Assembly (NCBI RefSeq): GCF_033118175.1
Contig: NC_083697.1
Span: 23,658,001 to 23,722,000 of the forward strand
Direction: 5' to 3'
Length of the DNA stretch: 64,000 nt
Source: Dama dama
Taxonomy: Eukaryota > Chordata > Mammalia > Artiodactyla > Cervidae
Of this stretch, positions 20,223-31,479 are shown one piece after another. The position numbers and the translations under genes were made by a program. The notes beneath the pieces were generated by a model. It was not told the origin of the DNA, ran no database searches, and saw only the letters and a program-made list of their open reading frames with translations. Each line of letters opens with the position of its first letter. Position 1 is the first letter of the stretch.

Positions 20223-21901
20223 GACACAGAGCTGAATATGGTCTCTACTCAGGAGTTAGTATTAATATCTCATTTAGACAAAGTGGAAAAATAGATGATT
20301 GAGGCAGATTAGTGTACGTGAGATAACACATAGATCAGGATAAGCTCTCTTGCCCAGCTGTGGAACTCTGCCTACTTGCAGAGAGGTGTGTCTTATTTGC
20401 CATTGGCGAGCTGGTTCTGCCTATGCTGAGAGGACAGCTGAGGGTCTTTCTAACATCCTGTGTGGATAGACCTGACTTGAGGGAAGAGGAATATACAATT
20501 GTTCATATGGGAAGTGAGTCTGATATCTTTGGTTGTTGATAGTATCAAAGAAAAATTCTTAAAGCTCCTATGATTTTTCTGGACTCACTTGTTCATGTGC
20601 TTAGCTGGAATCATGGGAAAGCTAACATTTACTTTACATTCATATTGAAAATATATTGGCATTATGGTTGCTTTTGGGTGGTCTGAATGTCTCCTCAGAC
20701 TTGGACAGGGCCCATTCAGGTCTTAGGAGAGAGATTACTTTTAAGTAATCAAATTTCCACTTGCAGATTAATAATAGGACTTCCTTCCACAGTACCTCTC
20801 AGGAAATTTAAACGTTGTTAAATACATGTATATACATATATACACAGAGAGAGAGAGCGAAACAAATGAGGAAACTGTAAATGTAGAAACAATTATGTTA
20901 AAACTATTTTTGTCCCTTATCACAAGTAGATGGTACCAAGTATATACTGGACCATCTTACTGAGAATTTCCAAGAAGTAGAAGACGCTGGTCTTTTCCAC
21001 CGGGCTTCACTGGCTCCTTACTACTTCTATCAACTGACAGTGGCATGAAGCACCTACATTTACTGGGAAAATCCATTTTAGCTGGGGGAAGGGGAATAAT
21101 TAATAAAGGCAAAATAAAGGACAACACAAGTCTTTAACACAATTCAAACACTATTCCAATTTTTAAAAATTTAGTCTATTTAGTTAACATTTTTTATTGC
21201 AACTTTTTCAAACCTTAACCTTATTAAAGGGTGACTTAGGAATCATATCAGAGCCATCATCTCACACAGAAGATTTTCCCTGATGTCATTTCTAGCTTGG
21301 TTAGAAACCTGAAACTTTAGAAATCCACCAAGACTATCGAATTTTGCTAGGTTTTTCTTTTTTTTCCCCCAGTTTTGAGGCTTACGGGTTTGAAAAATGT
21401 CAGAGAAATCTGTGCTATTGTCTCGATACATATATTTTCATGTGAAAGTGTTATGAGAAAGAGAGAATGGGGATCCAAATATATTAAGGAGGAAAAAGGT
21501 GATTCCAGTTTTTCACTTCAGACAGTCTTAGTTCTTGTCTAAAGTAACACTGCAATTGAAAGTGAGACAACTCAGGTTGCCTTAGACATGTTAGGTGATA
21601 AGTGGAGTCACTCACATTTAGCCTATGTAATCAAGTGATGGATAATTATGTCTACTCTGACTATGGTCATTCAGAGACGTCTCAAGAATGGCAAGATTCA
21701 GAAGAGAACCACAGGCCAGTGGAGCCATGGCAAGAGGCTTGGGATCCTACCCAGAAGTCACTGAACCATTCCATGAATGGGTCTAGTCTTCCACGGGAAG
21801 TAGAGAGTAGTGAAACCCAAGTAAGAAATAGACCTAGAGAACAAGTTCAATACTAAGATTCAGACAGAGCCTTCCCTGGTAAAATTAAAACCGCTTATAT
21901 T
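20223..21901. other. unassigned DNA
   Basis: Mostly AT-rich and repeat-poor. An 84-codon plus-strand frame at 21,602-21,856 has acidic, serine/glutamate-rich composition. It lacks a convincing splice acceptor or family resemblance, so I do not call it a gene. Confidence 0.5.
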
Positions 21902-22135
21902 GAGCATTCTGGGCTTCCCTGATGGCTCAGACAGTAAGAATCCTCCTGCAATGCAGGAGACCCAAGTTCAATCCCTGGATCAGGAAGATCCCCTGGAGAA
22001 GGGAATGGCAACTCATTCAGTATTCTTACCTCGTGAATTTCATGGACAGAGAAGCCTGGTGGGCTACAGTCCATGAGTTTGCAAAGAGTTGGACATGACT
22101 AAGCAACTAACACACACACACACAGAGTATTCTGG
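21902..22135 (+). mobile_element. Bov-tA SINE with 11-bp duplication
   Basis: Forward full-length Bov-tA (21,913-22,124) ending in a CA microsatellite. GAGCATTCTGG (21,902-21,912) and GAGTATTCTGG (22,125-22,135) are the duplication, with one mismatch. Confidence 0.92.
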
Positions 22136-22265
22136 AGGAGGGCATAGCAATCCACTCCAGTATTCTTGCCTGGAGAATCCTACAGACAGAGGAGCCTGGT
22201 GGGCTACAGTCCATAGGTTTGCAAAGAGTCGGGCATAACTGAAGCGACTGAGCATGCACGTATTC
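22127..22265 (+). mobile_element. Bov-A/Bov-tA body adjoining the previous SINE
   Basis: GAGGAGGGCATAGCAATCCACTCC...CATAACTGAAGCGACTGAGC: a headless unit directly downstream of the Bov-tA. GTATTC occurs on both sides (22,127-22,132 and 22,260-22,265), a short possible duplication that overlaps the right duplication of the first SINE. Confidence 0.8.
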
Positions 22266-24189
22266 ATAGTGAGTACTGGTGCCCTTCACTTCACAAAACA
22301 AATTTATTTCTAAGAACGTGCATATACCTGAATGGAAATGGACTAGAGGAAAGAGGTTCTCATTAGGGAAACAACAGAAAGCACCCTTATGGCTTTTTTG
22401 CAGAGATTCCTTGGTATAGCAAATAATCACTGGCTAATTTGGTTATTTTGGAAGTCTGAATTTTCTTATAAGATTTCTTAAAGATGGCACAACTGTTGTT
22501 TATGTATCCAAGTGAGCCACTTGAAAGGCAAAGCTTATATCTTGGTTACTTTATTTTTGTTTATCTTTTCTGTGAAGATATTCTTTCTACTCTATTTACA
22601 AAACCCAGTTAAGGGCTGCTAGCTATTCATTTGGCATCACAGCTATTGCATAAATAAGTTTATTTTTGATTTTTAAGAATTTCCTTTGTGGAGTATGGCC
22701 TCAAAATAAGAGGACAAGCACTTAAATCAGCCTTCCTTCCGAATACCATCACAGAGAGAAGCGTGTTGGGGGAATGTTCTCTGGCCTCAATAGAAAACAC
22801 TGGGGGGGAAGGGAGGACCTGGCCAAGGATGGGCCTGATTAACAAACACACGTCAAGAACTTGTGACAGACAAAGCCTGCTTTGGGGAAGACTCATGAGA
22901 CCCACTCCTCTGAGCATTTCCTTTGGAACCACACCACAGGGCTATCTACTTATTTGCTCTCAGCCACAGCTGTTGACTCAAGGAGATGTGTCAACTGTTG
23001 TCTTTCCTGTTGCAAAGCTCGTCTGGCTGCTGAGCCATCGTTCAGGACTGTGCACTTGAAGATGGATGTGGAGAAGAGGAGACAGGAGAGCGCAGACTGG
23101 CAGGCATTTGAGAAGTCAGCCTCCCCAGGGCCAGGTGCTTGAAGATGAAAGGACCGTTCTCCCCATGACTCTGCCACAGCCCAGGCAGGGCACAGCTGCC
23201 CCCTCACCCATCCCCAGGAAGCACCAGGGGTGTTTTCAGGTGAGTGGCTAAACCCACTCATTTGTTTAGTTCAACAAACCCTCCATCATCTGACAGAATA
23301 AGTAGGAGGGAAAAATAGGAGGAGGAGGGGTGGGGTGAGAGAAGGGGAAGGAGACCCTCTACTTACAAGAATTTCTCTTTCTCAGTCAACTTTCTCATTT
23401 GTCAAGTGACAACAATGCTGTTACTCACAAATGAAATCAGAAGGAAAAACATATAAAAAAAAAAATCCACTAAGACCCTGGCTGCCAAAAGACACATAAT
23501 CAGCTGCCCGGAGTGTATATCTCCCTCCTGGTGCCAAGGCTGACCCCAGACTACTGGGGGAAGGGTGGTTCCAGAACATGGTGGGGAGCCCGTCATCACT
23601 CACAAAAGCTGTTCCAACAGTCCTGTGGAGGATTTTGCATCCAAACTGGCCATCCTGACTGAACCGAGTGTGCTAGTCACTCAGCTATTGTCTCTCAGCT
23701 TCAAAGCCCTCCTCAGCTCCACTCTGGGACTCTGGAAACTAGTGTTTCCTTTGTCAGCTGGTTCTCTGTGAGAATCAGCCAATAGAGAAAACGAAGGTAG
23801 GAAGACAAGAAGAGGAGGGCATGGCCGGCAGTGCACTTGGCTCCCAACTCCATCGTGGCCCGCACCCCCACATCAGTCTCGGTGTCTGCCCCTCCACGAT
23901 CACAGAGACAGCAGCCCCAGCCAGGGGGTGCCCCTTCTCGGATGCCTGCATCCCAGCTCCAGGAATATCTCTTCACAGGCTCTGATAACCCTGTGTCCTC
24001 CCCATGTTTTCCGAACCTTAGAAACGATGGGCACTTTTTGCAGTGAAGTTTGCTGCATTATCTTGGTGCTTCCTTTTTGACTCTATAGTTCTTGAACCCA
24101 TAGACTCCTGTACACGCCCTGATGCATGTTGTGTTCTCATGTTACAATATATAATACCTTGTAGATACTTGTGCCTAGAGATCTTCCCC
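22266..24189. other. unassigned DNA
   Basis: Repeat-poor. A 123-codon plus frame lies at 22,688-23,059. A strong donor-like CAG|GTGAGT (GT at 23,240-23,241) ends a second open frame at 23,066-23,251. Neither peptide is recognised. A GA-rich purine tract lies at about 23,300-23,352. Positions 23,830-24,000 are GC-richer. Confidence 0.45.
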
Positions 24190-24495
24190 ATTTGGTATCT
24201 TAGCTGCATTGTATTTCTTTAGGTTGATGTGTCATTATTTAACTAGTCCCTTCTTGGTGGACTTTCGGCTTATTTCAATATCTTGCTAACTCAAACAACA
24301 CTTCACATTTCCATATCCCATACATCATTTTGCATATGTGTCAGTATATCTGTGGGACACATTTTCTGAAGTGACATTGCTAAGATCTAAGGATATACTC
24401 ATTTAGATGTTGCCAAATTGCCCTCCATAGGGACTATGCCAATTTACACTCATGCTAACAACATATGAGAATGCCTGCTTCCCCTACAGAGTATT
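24190..24495 (-). repeat. old L1 3'-region fragment
   Basis: TGTGGGACACATTTTCTGAAGTGACATTGC, GTTGCCAAATTGCCCTCCATAGGGA and CCAATTTACACTCATGC...ATGAGAATGCCTGCTTCCCC match text from the antisense of older mammalian L1 (L1M) 3' regions. Confidence 0.65.
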
Positions 24496-24831
24496 ATAAA
24501 CCCCTTATGGAGTTGACAAAGTGAGTCTTTCATTGAACATCTGAGGTCACAGCTGTGAAATTTAAAAGACTCTCTTTCATAGACCTTAAAACTATAGACT
24601 ACTTGCTGATGTGTAAGTGAATTCTTTCCCCAAGCAGACAGCTTAGGGCTCCACAGGGAGCACTGTACTTTTTCTTAGGCCCATCTTTGCTATCTCAGCA
24701 CAAATGTGAAGCTTCGAGTGAGGCAACATAGGGATCAGAACTCTAGATTAGAAGTCAAAGGCCTGACGGTATCTCTGGATGTCAGTTTGACCTCCATCAT
24801 GTCCTCAGCTCCAGATTCCATTTGTGTTATC
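24496..24831. other. unassigned DNA
   Basis: No recognisable feature. It forms the 5' flank of the BovB copy. Confidence 0.5.
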
Positions 24832-25841
24832 CTCAATATGCCAGCAAATTTGGAAAACTCAGCAGTGCCACAGGACTGGAAAAGGTCAGTTTTCATTCCA
24901 ATCCCAAAAGGCAATGCCAAAGAATGTTCAAACTACCACACAATTGCACTCATCTCACACGCTAGCAAATAATGCTCAAAATTCTCCAAGCCAGGCTTCA
25001 ACAGTACATGAACCATGAACTTCCAGATGTCCAAGCTGGATTTAGAAAAAGCAGAGGAACCAGAAATCAAATTGACAACATCCGTTGGATCATCGAAAAA
25101 GCTAGAGAGTTCCAGAAAAACATCTATTTCTGATTTATTGACTATGCCAAAGTCTTTGACTGTATGGATCACAACAAACTGTGGGAAATTCTTGAAGAGA
25201 TGGGAATACCAGACCATCTGAGCTGCCTCCTGAGAAATCTGTATGCAGGTCAAGAAGCAACAGTTAGAACTGGACATGGAACAACAGACTGGCTCCAAAT
25301 CAGGAAAGAAGTCTGTCAAGGCTGTATATTGTTACCTTGCTTATTTAATTTACATCCAGAGTACATCATGAGAAATGCTGCACTGGATGAAGCACAAGCT
25401 GGAATCAAGATTGCCAGGAGAAATATCAATAACCTCAGATATGCAGATGACACCATCCTTATGGCAGAAAGTGAAGAGGAACTAAAAAGCCTCTTGATGA
25501 AAGTGAAAGAGGAGAGTGAAAAAGTTGGCTTAAAACTCAGCATTCAGAAAACTAAGATCATGGCATCTGGTCCCATCACTTCATGGGTAACAGATGGGGA
25601 AACAGTGGAAACAGTGACAGACTTTATTTTTTTGGGCTCCAAAATCACTGCAGATGGTGACTGCAGCCATGAAATTAAAAGACACTTGCTCCTCAGAAAA
25701 AAAGTTACAACCTACCTAGACTACATATTAAAAAGCAGAGACATTACTTTGCCAGCAAAGGTCTGTCTAGTCAAACCTTTGGTTTTTCCAGCAGTCATGT
25801 ATGGATGTGAGAGTTGGACTATAAAGAAAGTTGAGTGCTGA
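24832..25841 (+). pseudogene. BovB reverse-transcriptase remnant
   Basis: The RT part of the BovB polyprotein, broken upstream by frameshifts. The N-terminal RT text (NLENSAVPQDWKRSVFIP) is in one frame, then the frame changes twice before a 225-codon open stretch at 25,164-25,841. That stretch carries DHNKLWEIL, an intact YADD catalytic motif (25,440-25,451) and the C-terminal VMYGCESWTIKK. The stop at 25,841 falls at a codon-level mutation within the family's usual C-terminal region, because related sequence continues downstream to 26,220. No endonuclease domain is present, so the copy cannot move on its own. Confidence 0.9.
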
Positions 25842-26220
25842 AGAATTGATGCTTTTGAACTGTGGTGTTGGAGAAGACTCTTGAGAGTCTCTTGGACAGC
25901 AAGGAGATCCAACCAGTCCATCCTAAAGGAAATCAGTCCTGAATATTCATTGGAAGGACTGATGTTGAAGCTAAAACTCCAATACTTTGGCCACCCGATG
26001 CAAAGAACTGACTCACTGGAAAAGACCCTGATGCTGGGAACAAGTGAAGGTGGGAGAAGGGGATGACAGAGGGTGAGATGGTTAGATGGCATCACCGACC
26101 CAATGGACATGAATGTGAGTAAACTCGGAATTGGTAATGGACAGGGAGGCCTGGCATGCTGCAGTCCACTGGGTTGCAGAATCGGACACGACTGAGCAAC
26201 CGAACTGACTGACTGACTGA
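24832..26220 (+). mobile_element. BovB LINE, 5'-truncated (1.4 kb)
   Basis: The sequence joins BovB abruptly at CTCAATATGCCAGC (24,832) and runs to a (GACT)n variant of the usual terminal GAACTGA repeats at 26,211-26,220. It covers the RT-to-3'-end part of the element. I see no clear target-site duplication. BovB is an RTE-clade non-LTR retrotransposon of ruminants and squamates, known for horizontal transfer, and it supplies the machinery for Bov-tA/Bov-A SINEs. Confidence 0.95.
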
Positions 26221-26233
26221 CTTTAATGTCTGT

Positions 26234-26564
26234 ACTTCAGAGAATTTGATCTTATTTTGCAGGCAGTGTGGACCTGTTGAAAGGTTTCATCAGGGGAGTG
26301 ATTGGGGAGAACTCTGGGGAGGACTGATGGGGGAGGGGCTTGTACCCAGGTGGTGGGGAATCCGTGTGTTTCACAGTGGAGGCCTGATGAGGGCAGCAGC
26401 AGTGAGCTGGAGAGACTCCAGGATGGAGGGAGACAGGAGATGTGAGGAAGAAGGGAGAATTTACAGATGATGCCAGGATATTTAGCTTGAGGTACTTAGT
26501 GAATAGTGAGTAGAAAAGGAGTAGATGGGAGAGTGAAGACAAGGTTTAAGTTAAACTTATGTTT
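26234..26564. other. unassigned purine-rich DNA
   Basis: G/A-rich sequence (GGACTGATGGGGGAGGGGC, GGATGGAGGGAGACAGGAG). It has the texture of an old dispersed mammalian repeat, but I cannot assign a family. Confidence 0.4.
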
Positions 26565-26831
26565 TTTGACTTTTTTCCTAGATTCTTAAATGAAAAATTT
26601 AAAACATGCAAGAATGTTGACAAGGTAAATTGAATACTCCTACACTTATTATCTAAATTTAAAAGGTATTAATACCTTGACATATCTGATTTATTTTCAT
26701 TTGTATTGCACACACATGTGCATTTTTGTAGAAACATTTGAAAGTAAGTTGCAAGCATCATGAAAATTTATCCCTAAATTCAACATGCCTCTCCCAAGAA
26801 AAAGAACAGTCTCCTTTATAAACATAATACC

Positions 26832-27493
26832 ATTACCAACACTTCATGGCAAATAGATGGAGAAACAGTGGAAACAGTGACTGACTTTATTTTGTGGGGA
26901 TCCAAAATCACTGCAGATGGTGACTGCATCCATGAAATTAAAAGACGCTTACTACTTGGAAGGAAAGTTATGACCAACCTAGACAGCATATTAAAAAGCA
27001 GAGACATTACTTTGCCAACAAAGGTCCGTCTAGTCAAAGCTTTGGTTTTTCCAGTGGTCATGTATGGATGTGAGAGTTGGACTATAAAGAAAGCTGAGTG
27101 CTGAAGAATTGATGCTTTTGAACTGTGGTGTTGGAGAAGACTCTTTAGAGTCCCTTGGACTGCAAGGGGATCCAACCAGCCCATCCTAAAGGAGATCAGT
27201 CCTGGGTGTTCATTGGAAGGACTGATGCTGAAGCTGAAACTCCAATACTTTGGCTACCTGATGCAAAGAGCTGACTCATTGGAAAAGACCCTGATGCTGG
27301 GAAAGATGGAAGGCAGGAGGAGAAGGGGACGACAGAGGATGAGATGGTTGGATGGCATCACCAACTCAATGGACATGAGTTTGGGTAAACTCAGGGAGTT
27401 GGTGATGGACAGGAAGGCCTGGCATGCTGCGGTTCATGGGGTCGCAGAGTCAGACACAACTGAGCGATTGAACTGAACTGAACTGAATTACCA
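26832..27493 (+). mobile_element. BovB LINE 3' fragment (0.65 kb)
   Basis: 5'-truncated BovB, 26,839-27,486, starting CACTTCATGGCAAATAGATGG and ending in GAACTGAACTGAA. It encodes the last part of the RT in two blocks, open at 26,868-27,104 and 27,213-27,476, separated by stops. ATTACCA at 26,832-26,838 and 27,487-27,493 is the likely duplication within the old L1. Confidence 0.92.
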
Positions 27494-27908
27494 CATTTAA
27501 GACAATTTATACTATTTCTTTAATATTATCTAATTAAAAAAAAATGTTCAAGTTTTCCACATTGTACCCAAAATATCCTTTACAGCTGTTCGTTTAAAGC
27601 AAGATTAATCAAGTTTCATGTATTGCATTTGGTTTCTCTCTTTAGTTATTTTATTCTTAAGCATTCTCCACTTTCTAAATGATATTGACCATTATTATTT
27701 ATTGTCATTTTGAAGAGACTAAGCAGTTTTCTTAGGTCTCACAATCTGGATTTGCCTGATTGTTACTTTCTTGTATCATTTAACTTGATCCTCTATCCCC
27801 AGGACTTTATATAACAGTAAGCTGGGTTTTGGCAAGAATGATTTATAGGTAAAGCCATATATTTTGTATTTTATCCCATCAGCAAGTGTATAATGTGGGA
27901 TACTAATG

Positions 27909-28145
27909 GTGGAACAATAGGACTTTCCTGGTGGCTCAGCAGAAAAGAATCTGCCTGCCAATGTAGGAGACACAGGTTTGAATCCTGAGTCAGGAAGATT
28001 CCTGGAGAAGGAAATGGCAACCCTCTCCAGTATTCTTGCCTGGGAAAACCCATGGACAGAGGAGCCTGGTGGACTACAGTCCACGGGGTTGCAAAAAAGT
28101 TGGGTACAACTTAGCGACTAAACAACACCACACAGTGGAACAATA
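27909..28145 (+). mobile_element. Bov-tA SINE with perfect 11-bp duplication
   Basis: Forward Bov-tA (27,920-28,134) starting GGACTTTCCTGGTGGCTCAG. GTGGAACAATA at 27,909-27,919 and 28,135-28,145 is a perfect duplication. Confidence 0.94.
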
Positions 28146-28305
28146 TTACATTTGGTCACTTGATTAGTTAAGGTGGTGACCATCTTAACTCTCCATTGTA
28201 AAGATATATTTCCCCCTTTGCAAAAAGCAAGTGGCTTGTGAAAGTGCTATTTTGGCACCTAGTTATATATTTTAGCACCCATCTATCCTTCATTATAAAT
28301 TATAT

Positions 28306-29309
28306 TTTGGAAAGCTAACCCATGGGACATGGGGTAGATTGTCCAGTGGGAAACTGGCAGAGCTTAGGAAGTTGAGGTTCAGAGATATGATCGGGGGCCA
28401 CTGGTGTTTGAAGGATGCTGAAGCTGGTGAAGAAGCTGAGCTCATCCAGAAAGGGTGTACAGAGAAGAGGGCTAGGCCTGGGCCGTGGAAGTAGAGCCAG
28501 CAAGAGGCCTGGAGAGGAGGCGGGGATGCAGAATGAGAATATGAACACACAGACAGGGAGATAAAGTTTCAGGTGGCAAGTAGGGAGGGGGAAACTACAT
28601 CCATCCCTGCAGGGGCTCTGAAGGAGGTCCTGGTGTGTAGAAAGCCACCATAACATTCTCAGTAGGTAGTTGAGGGCAGAATCTGCTTGACAATGATGGC
28701 AAGATCCGAATCAGGCAAAGGCAACCACTTTTCAAGAAGCTGGATGTGGGGCAGAGAGCGCCAAAGCGCATCTTCAGAAACAAGGGATGTGGTCATGGAG
28801 AAGATTTTATTTTACTCACTTGTTCAGTTGTAGGACGCAGTTAATCTGATCCCATGTGAGGACCAAAAAAATAAGGAGTGGGGAGGGGAGAGGACAGAAG
28901 AGGCCAGGGGATAATTTAGAGGTCATGGAGCCAGAGGAGACAGGAGGGGAAGTGATCAAAGATTCAGGTGTCTCAGCTTTGGAGAGAATTGTCCTGTTCA
29001 AGATAAAAGTAGTATGTGAGGATACAGAAAGGTGTGGATGTACTGGCAAGGGAAGGTGGAGGAGTTCTTTCCGATGACTTCACTGAGGTTGTAGAGTATC
29101 TCATCTTCCAAGACATAAGGTGTGGGGGTTCAGGGTCTTGCAGAGAGCAGAGAGTTTTGAACAGCTGCTGTTGAGAACTGGAAAGGGAGCTGACACATGT
29201 CCGCGTGACAGCAGGGAAGAAGATTGTTAGGGGCCCATCAGACACATGAAGGAAAGGGTCGTTCCATGTGCATCTGTAGTTCATTAAGAAGACTGGAGCT
29301 TCCTAAACG
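28306..29309. other. unassigned purine-rich DNA
   Basis: Strongly A/G-skewed on the plus strand (for example GGGGAGGGGAGAGGACAGAAG). Minus-strand open frames of 62-113 codons are serine/proline-rich because of this skew, not because of selection. The texture suggests an old dispersed repeat of a family I cannot name. Confidence 0.45.
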
Positions 29310-29900
29310 GTTCTCATGCAATTCACATCTGCCTCTGCTATAGGTTTAAAAAGTCAGTCACTGGTGCCTGGAAGTCAGCCTCCCCACCCTGACAAACACT
29401 CCTCAGATGGAACGGCCCTCCTGCCCTCCTCCAGGGCCAGTGAGACGCCGGAGCGGTCACACTCACAGAGACCCATTGTGGCATGTCAGAACCCACCGAA
29501 AATGTTCCTCCTGTGCATTATTTATGACTTTCCTGCATTTATATAATATCCAGCTTCCTGAAAATAATTTGTTTTGGATTGTGTAGTGCTGGGCAGCACA
29601 TCAAAGGTATGCTAAGCAGTGGTAATAAAACATTGAGGTTTATGGTCACTGAGGTATTAAATATCGCTCATAAATTACAGGGTGAGTATTTTAAATGAGC
29701 TATGGCTCAGAGAACAGTAGGCGCCCCCTCGTAGCACATATTAATTGTTGGTGCCTAGCTTATTAATTATCAATAGTTTCCAAGGCTTTGTTGCTGTTGT
29801 TTTCGTGAAGGGCCAATCTCTGCCCTTTCTATAGCCCTGCGAGTGTGTGTGAGTGGGTGTCTTGTGTGCATGGGCTGGCATTAAGCGTAATAAAAAATGT
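29310..29900. promoter_or_regulatory. candidate conserved non-coding / enhancer block
   Basis: Repeat-free sequence rich in transcription-factor-like cores: GCACATCAAAGG (TCF/LEF-like), GTTTATGGTCAC, ATAAATTACAGG, ATATTAATTG and CTTATTAATTATCAATAG (homeodomain and HNF/Cut-like), plus a CTCF-like core at 29,720-29,734. An acceptor-like CTGCTATAG precedes a short open frame (to 29,546), so an unrecognised exon cannot be excluded. Function is inferred. Confidence 0.4.
29720..29734 (-). promoter_or_regulatory. weak candidate CTCF motif
   Basis: On the minus strand the sequence reads CTACGAGGGGGCGCC. It contains the AGGGGGCGC core but mismatches the left half of the CTCF consensus at two positions. 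Confidence 0.3.
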
Positions 29901-30779
29901 GAGGGTGCTTTAGGATCCTGTGGAGTCTGATAGCCCTTCATTTAAGAATCAAGTATCCCTCCATTTGAAGCACTGGCACTGTGGTTGCTGTCTCCCAACC
30001 AGGCATGCCGCTTACAGCTGCCGACTCCAAGTGGCGAAGTCAGAGGAACCCTACGGCTCTATTTCACTTCAGGTTCTGATCAGTTTGAATTTTTGGTTCT
30101 AAGGCTCTGTCCCAGTGAGTCCCATCCTTTCCTGCCAAATCGTGTCCTGCTGACCACTAATTAAATTTCACAGACTCCATTTCAGTCTGAATCCTCTGAT
30201 GTCCTTTTTTCTCCGGCCACTTTTCACATTGCTTTACCATCCTCTCGCGTTGTTTTACCATCACAGCCTCTGAGTTCCCATCTTCTCTCCTGTGTGAGCC
30301 TCAGTGTACTTCCTCTCAGATGAGTTTCTGTAGATTCTTGTGTTTGATTATCCAATCTAGAAATTACCGGGGAGTCCCAGAGGACAACCGAGCCCCAAAA
30401 TTGGAAGGGGGCTGGTGTTTCAGTAAAACTGAATGACCCACACTTTGGGAACTTAACCATTTAAAACAGACACCCCAGAAACAGATGGAACCTCAGGGAA
30501 TTCTCCCCAGCTTTGCCTAGTGGGAAACCAGAGCTCTAACAGATAGCTGAGAGGGTAAGGCAGCAGGTGGCTGAGCATGTAAATCAGGTTAGACTCCTCT
30601 CATTGCATGGCCTTGAAATCTTGCTGGTCAACATACACCTTTCACTGTAGGTGGGTCTGTGTGGCTATTTTTGTCCAGCAAGGCCACTGTATACTTTTTT
30701 AGTTTGACTTCAATGATATGAAAAGAGGACTCCCACAGAGGAAAGGTAAGTGGGCATAATGTAGGTTAGATCTGCTTTG
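29901..30779. other. unassigned DNA
   Basis: No gene or repeat recognised. Some CpGs are retained near 30,000-30,060 (CATGCCGCTTACAGCTGCCG). Confidence 0.5.
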
Positions 30780-31262
30780 TTCAGTATATTAATAGCAACT
30801 GAGTCACATGTGGACTGGTGAGCTCTTGAAATGCAGTAAGTGAGACTAAGGAACTGAATTTATCATTTTATTTAATTCTAATTATTTAAACTAATATTTG
30901 AAAACCATCACTTGATGCAGTTATTAAAAAACTTCTATGTATGCTTCAGATAAGTTGGGTTATTTTAAACCTATCTTTACAACTTTAAATTTTATGAAAT
31001 CTAAATACAAATATTTCCAATGAAAATCTATCAACCAGATACACTCTAGGTGTAAAATGCACACCATATTTTAAAGACTTAGTGTAAAAAATATTTAAAA
31101 TATCTTATTTACCTATAGGATATTTTGAATATGTTTAGTAAAAAATCTGTTATCAAAATTAGTTTCACTCATTTATGTTTAATTTTTTATAACCTGACTA
31201 CTAGAGAATTTTAAATTACATATGTGGTTCACATTTTGCTTCTGTTGGATAGCTCTGGGTTA
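30780..31262 (+). repeat. hAT-type DNA transposon fossil
   Basis: It begins with text related to GCCACATGTGGCTATTGAGC (here GAGTCACATGTGGACTGGTGAGC) and GAAATGCAGTAAGTGAGACTAAGGAACTGAATT. It continues with TAAAATGCACACCATATTTTAAAGAC and ends ATTACATATGTGGTTCACATTTTGC...GGATAGCTCTGGG. This is a well-known mammalian hAT-type element of several hundred base pairs. It is non-coding and diverged. Confidence 0.7.
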
Positions 31263-31479
31263 GAACAAATATTTTTTGGAGGGACATGGGGAATCCCTGA
31301 ATTTTACAAAAATCTCGGTTGTAGCCATTAGTGTAGACTTGGCACTAGCAGGGGCAAAGTTTGAAGAACGTGCTGAAATACTTAACAGACACTGCCAAGA
31401 CTGGGAATTCAGACTCTACATGCAGATTGAGTATGAATTTCTCTAGAATAATACCAGTCATCTTCTTTTGAATATTTTT

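Larger units (their letters stand above)
26565..28305. repeat. old L1-type 3' region, split by two younger insertions
   Basis: Three blocks in consistent order: 26,565-26,831 (AACATTTGAAAGTAAGTTGCAAGCATCATG...), 27,494-27,907 (CATGTATTGCATTTGGTTTCTCTC, CACAATCTGGATTTGCCTGATTG, TTTTGGCAAGAATGATTTATAGG) and 28,146-28,305 (TTGTAAAGATATATTTCCCCC, TTTTAGCACCCATC). Together they match a well-known old L1M 3' text. I am unsure of its strand. Confidence 0.55.

Noticed and set aside
21602..21856. 84-codon acidic plus frame
   Set aside because: No acceptor-like tract before it, no known family, and an in-frame ATG with no other support.
22688..23059. 123-codon plus frame as a protein gene
   Set aside because: The peptide is unrecognised, minus-strand frames are also open over the same bases, and there is no promoter or acceptor. 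It is kept only as a low-interest transcript lead because of the downstream donor-like site.
24832..25841. BovB RT frame as an active gene
   Set aside because: YADD is intact, but frameshifts precede it, the endonuclease is missing and a premature stop follows, so it cannot encode the full enzyme.
28293..29284. Serine/proline-rich minus-strand frames of 77-113 codons
   Set aside because: They are caused by the strong purine skew of the plus strand. Several frames overlap, and none has a start, splice context or family.
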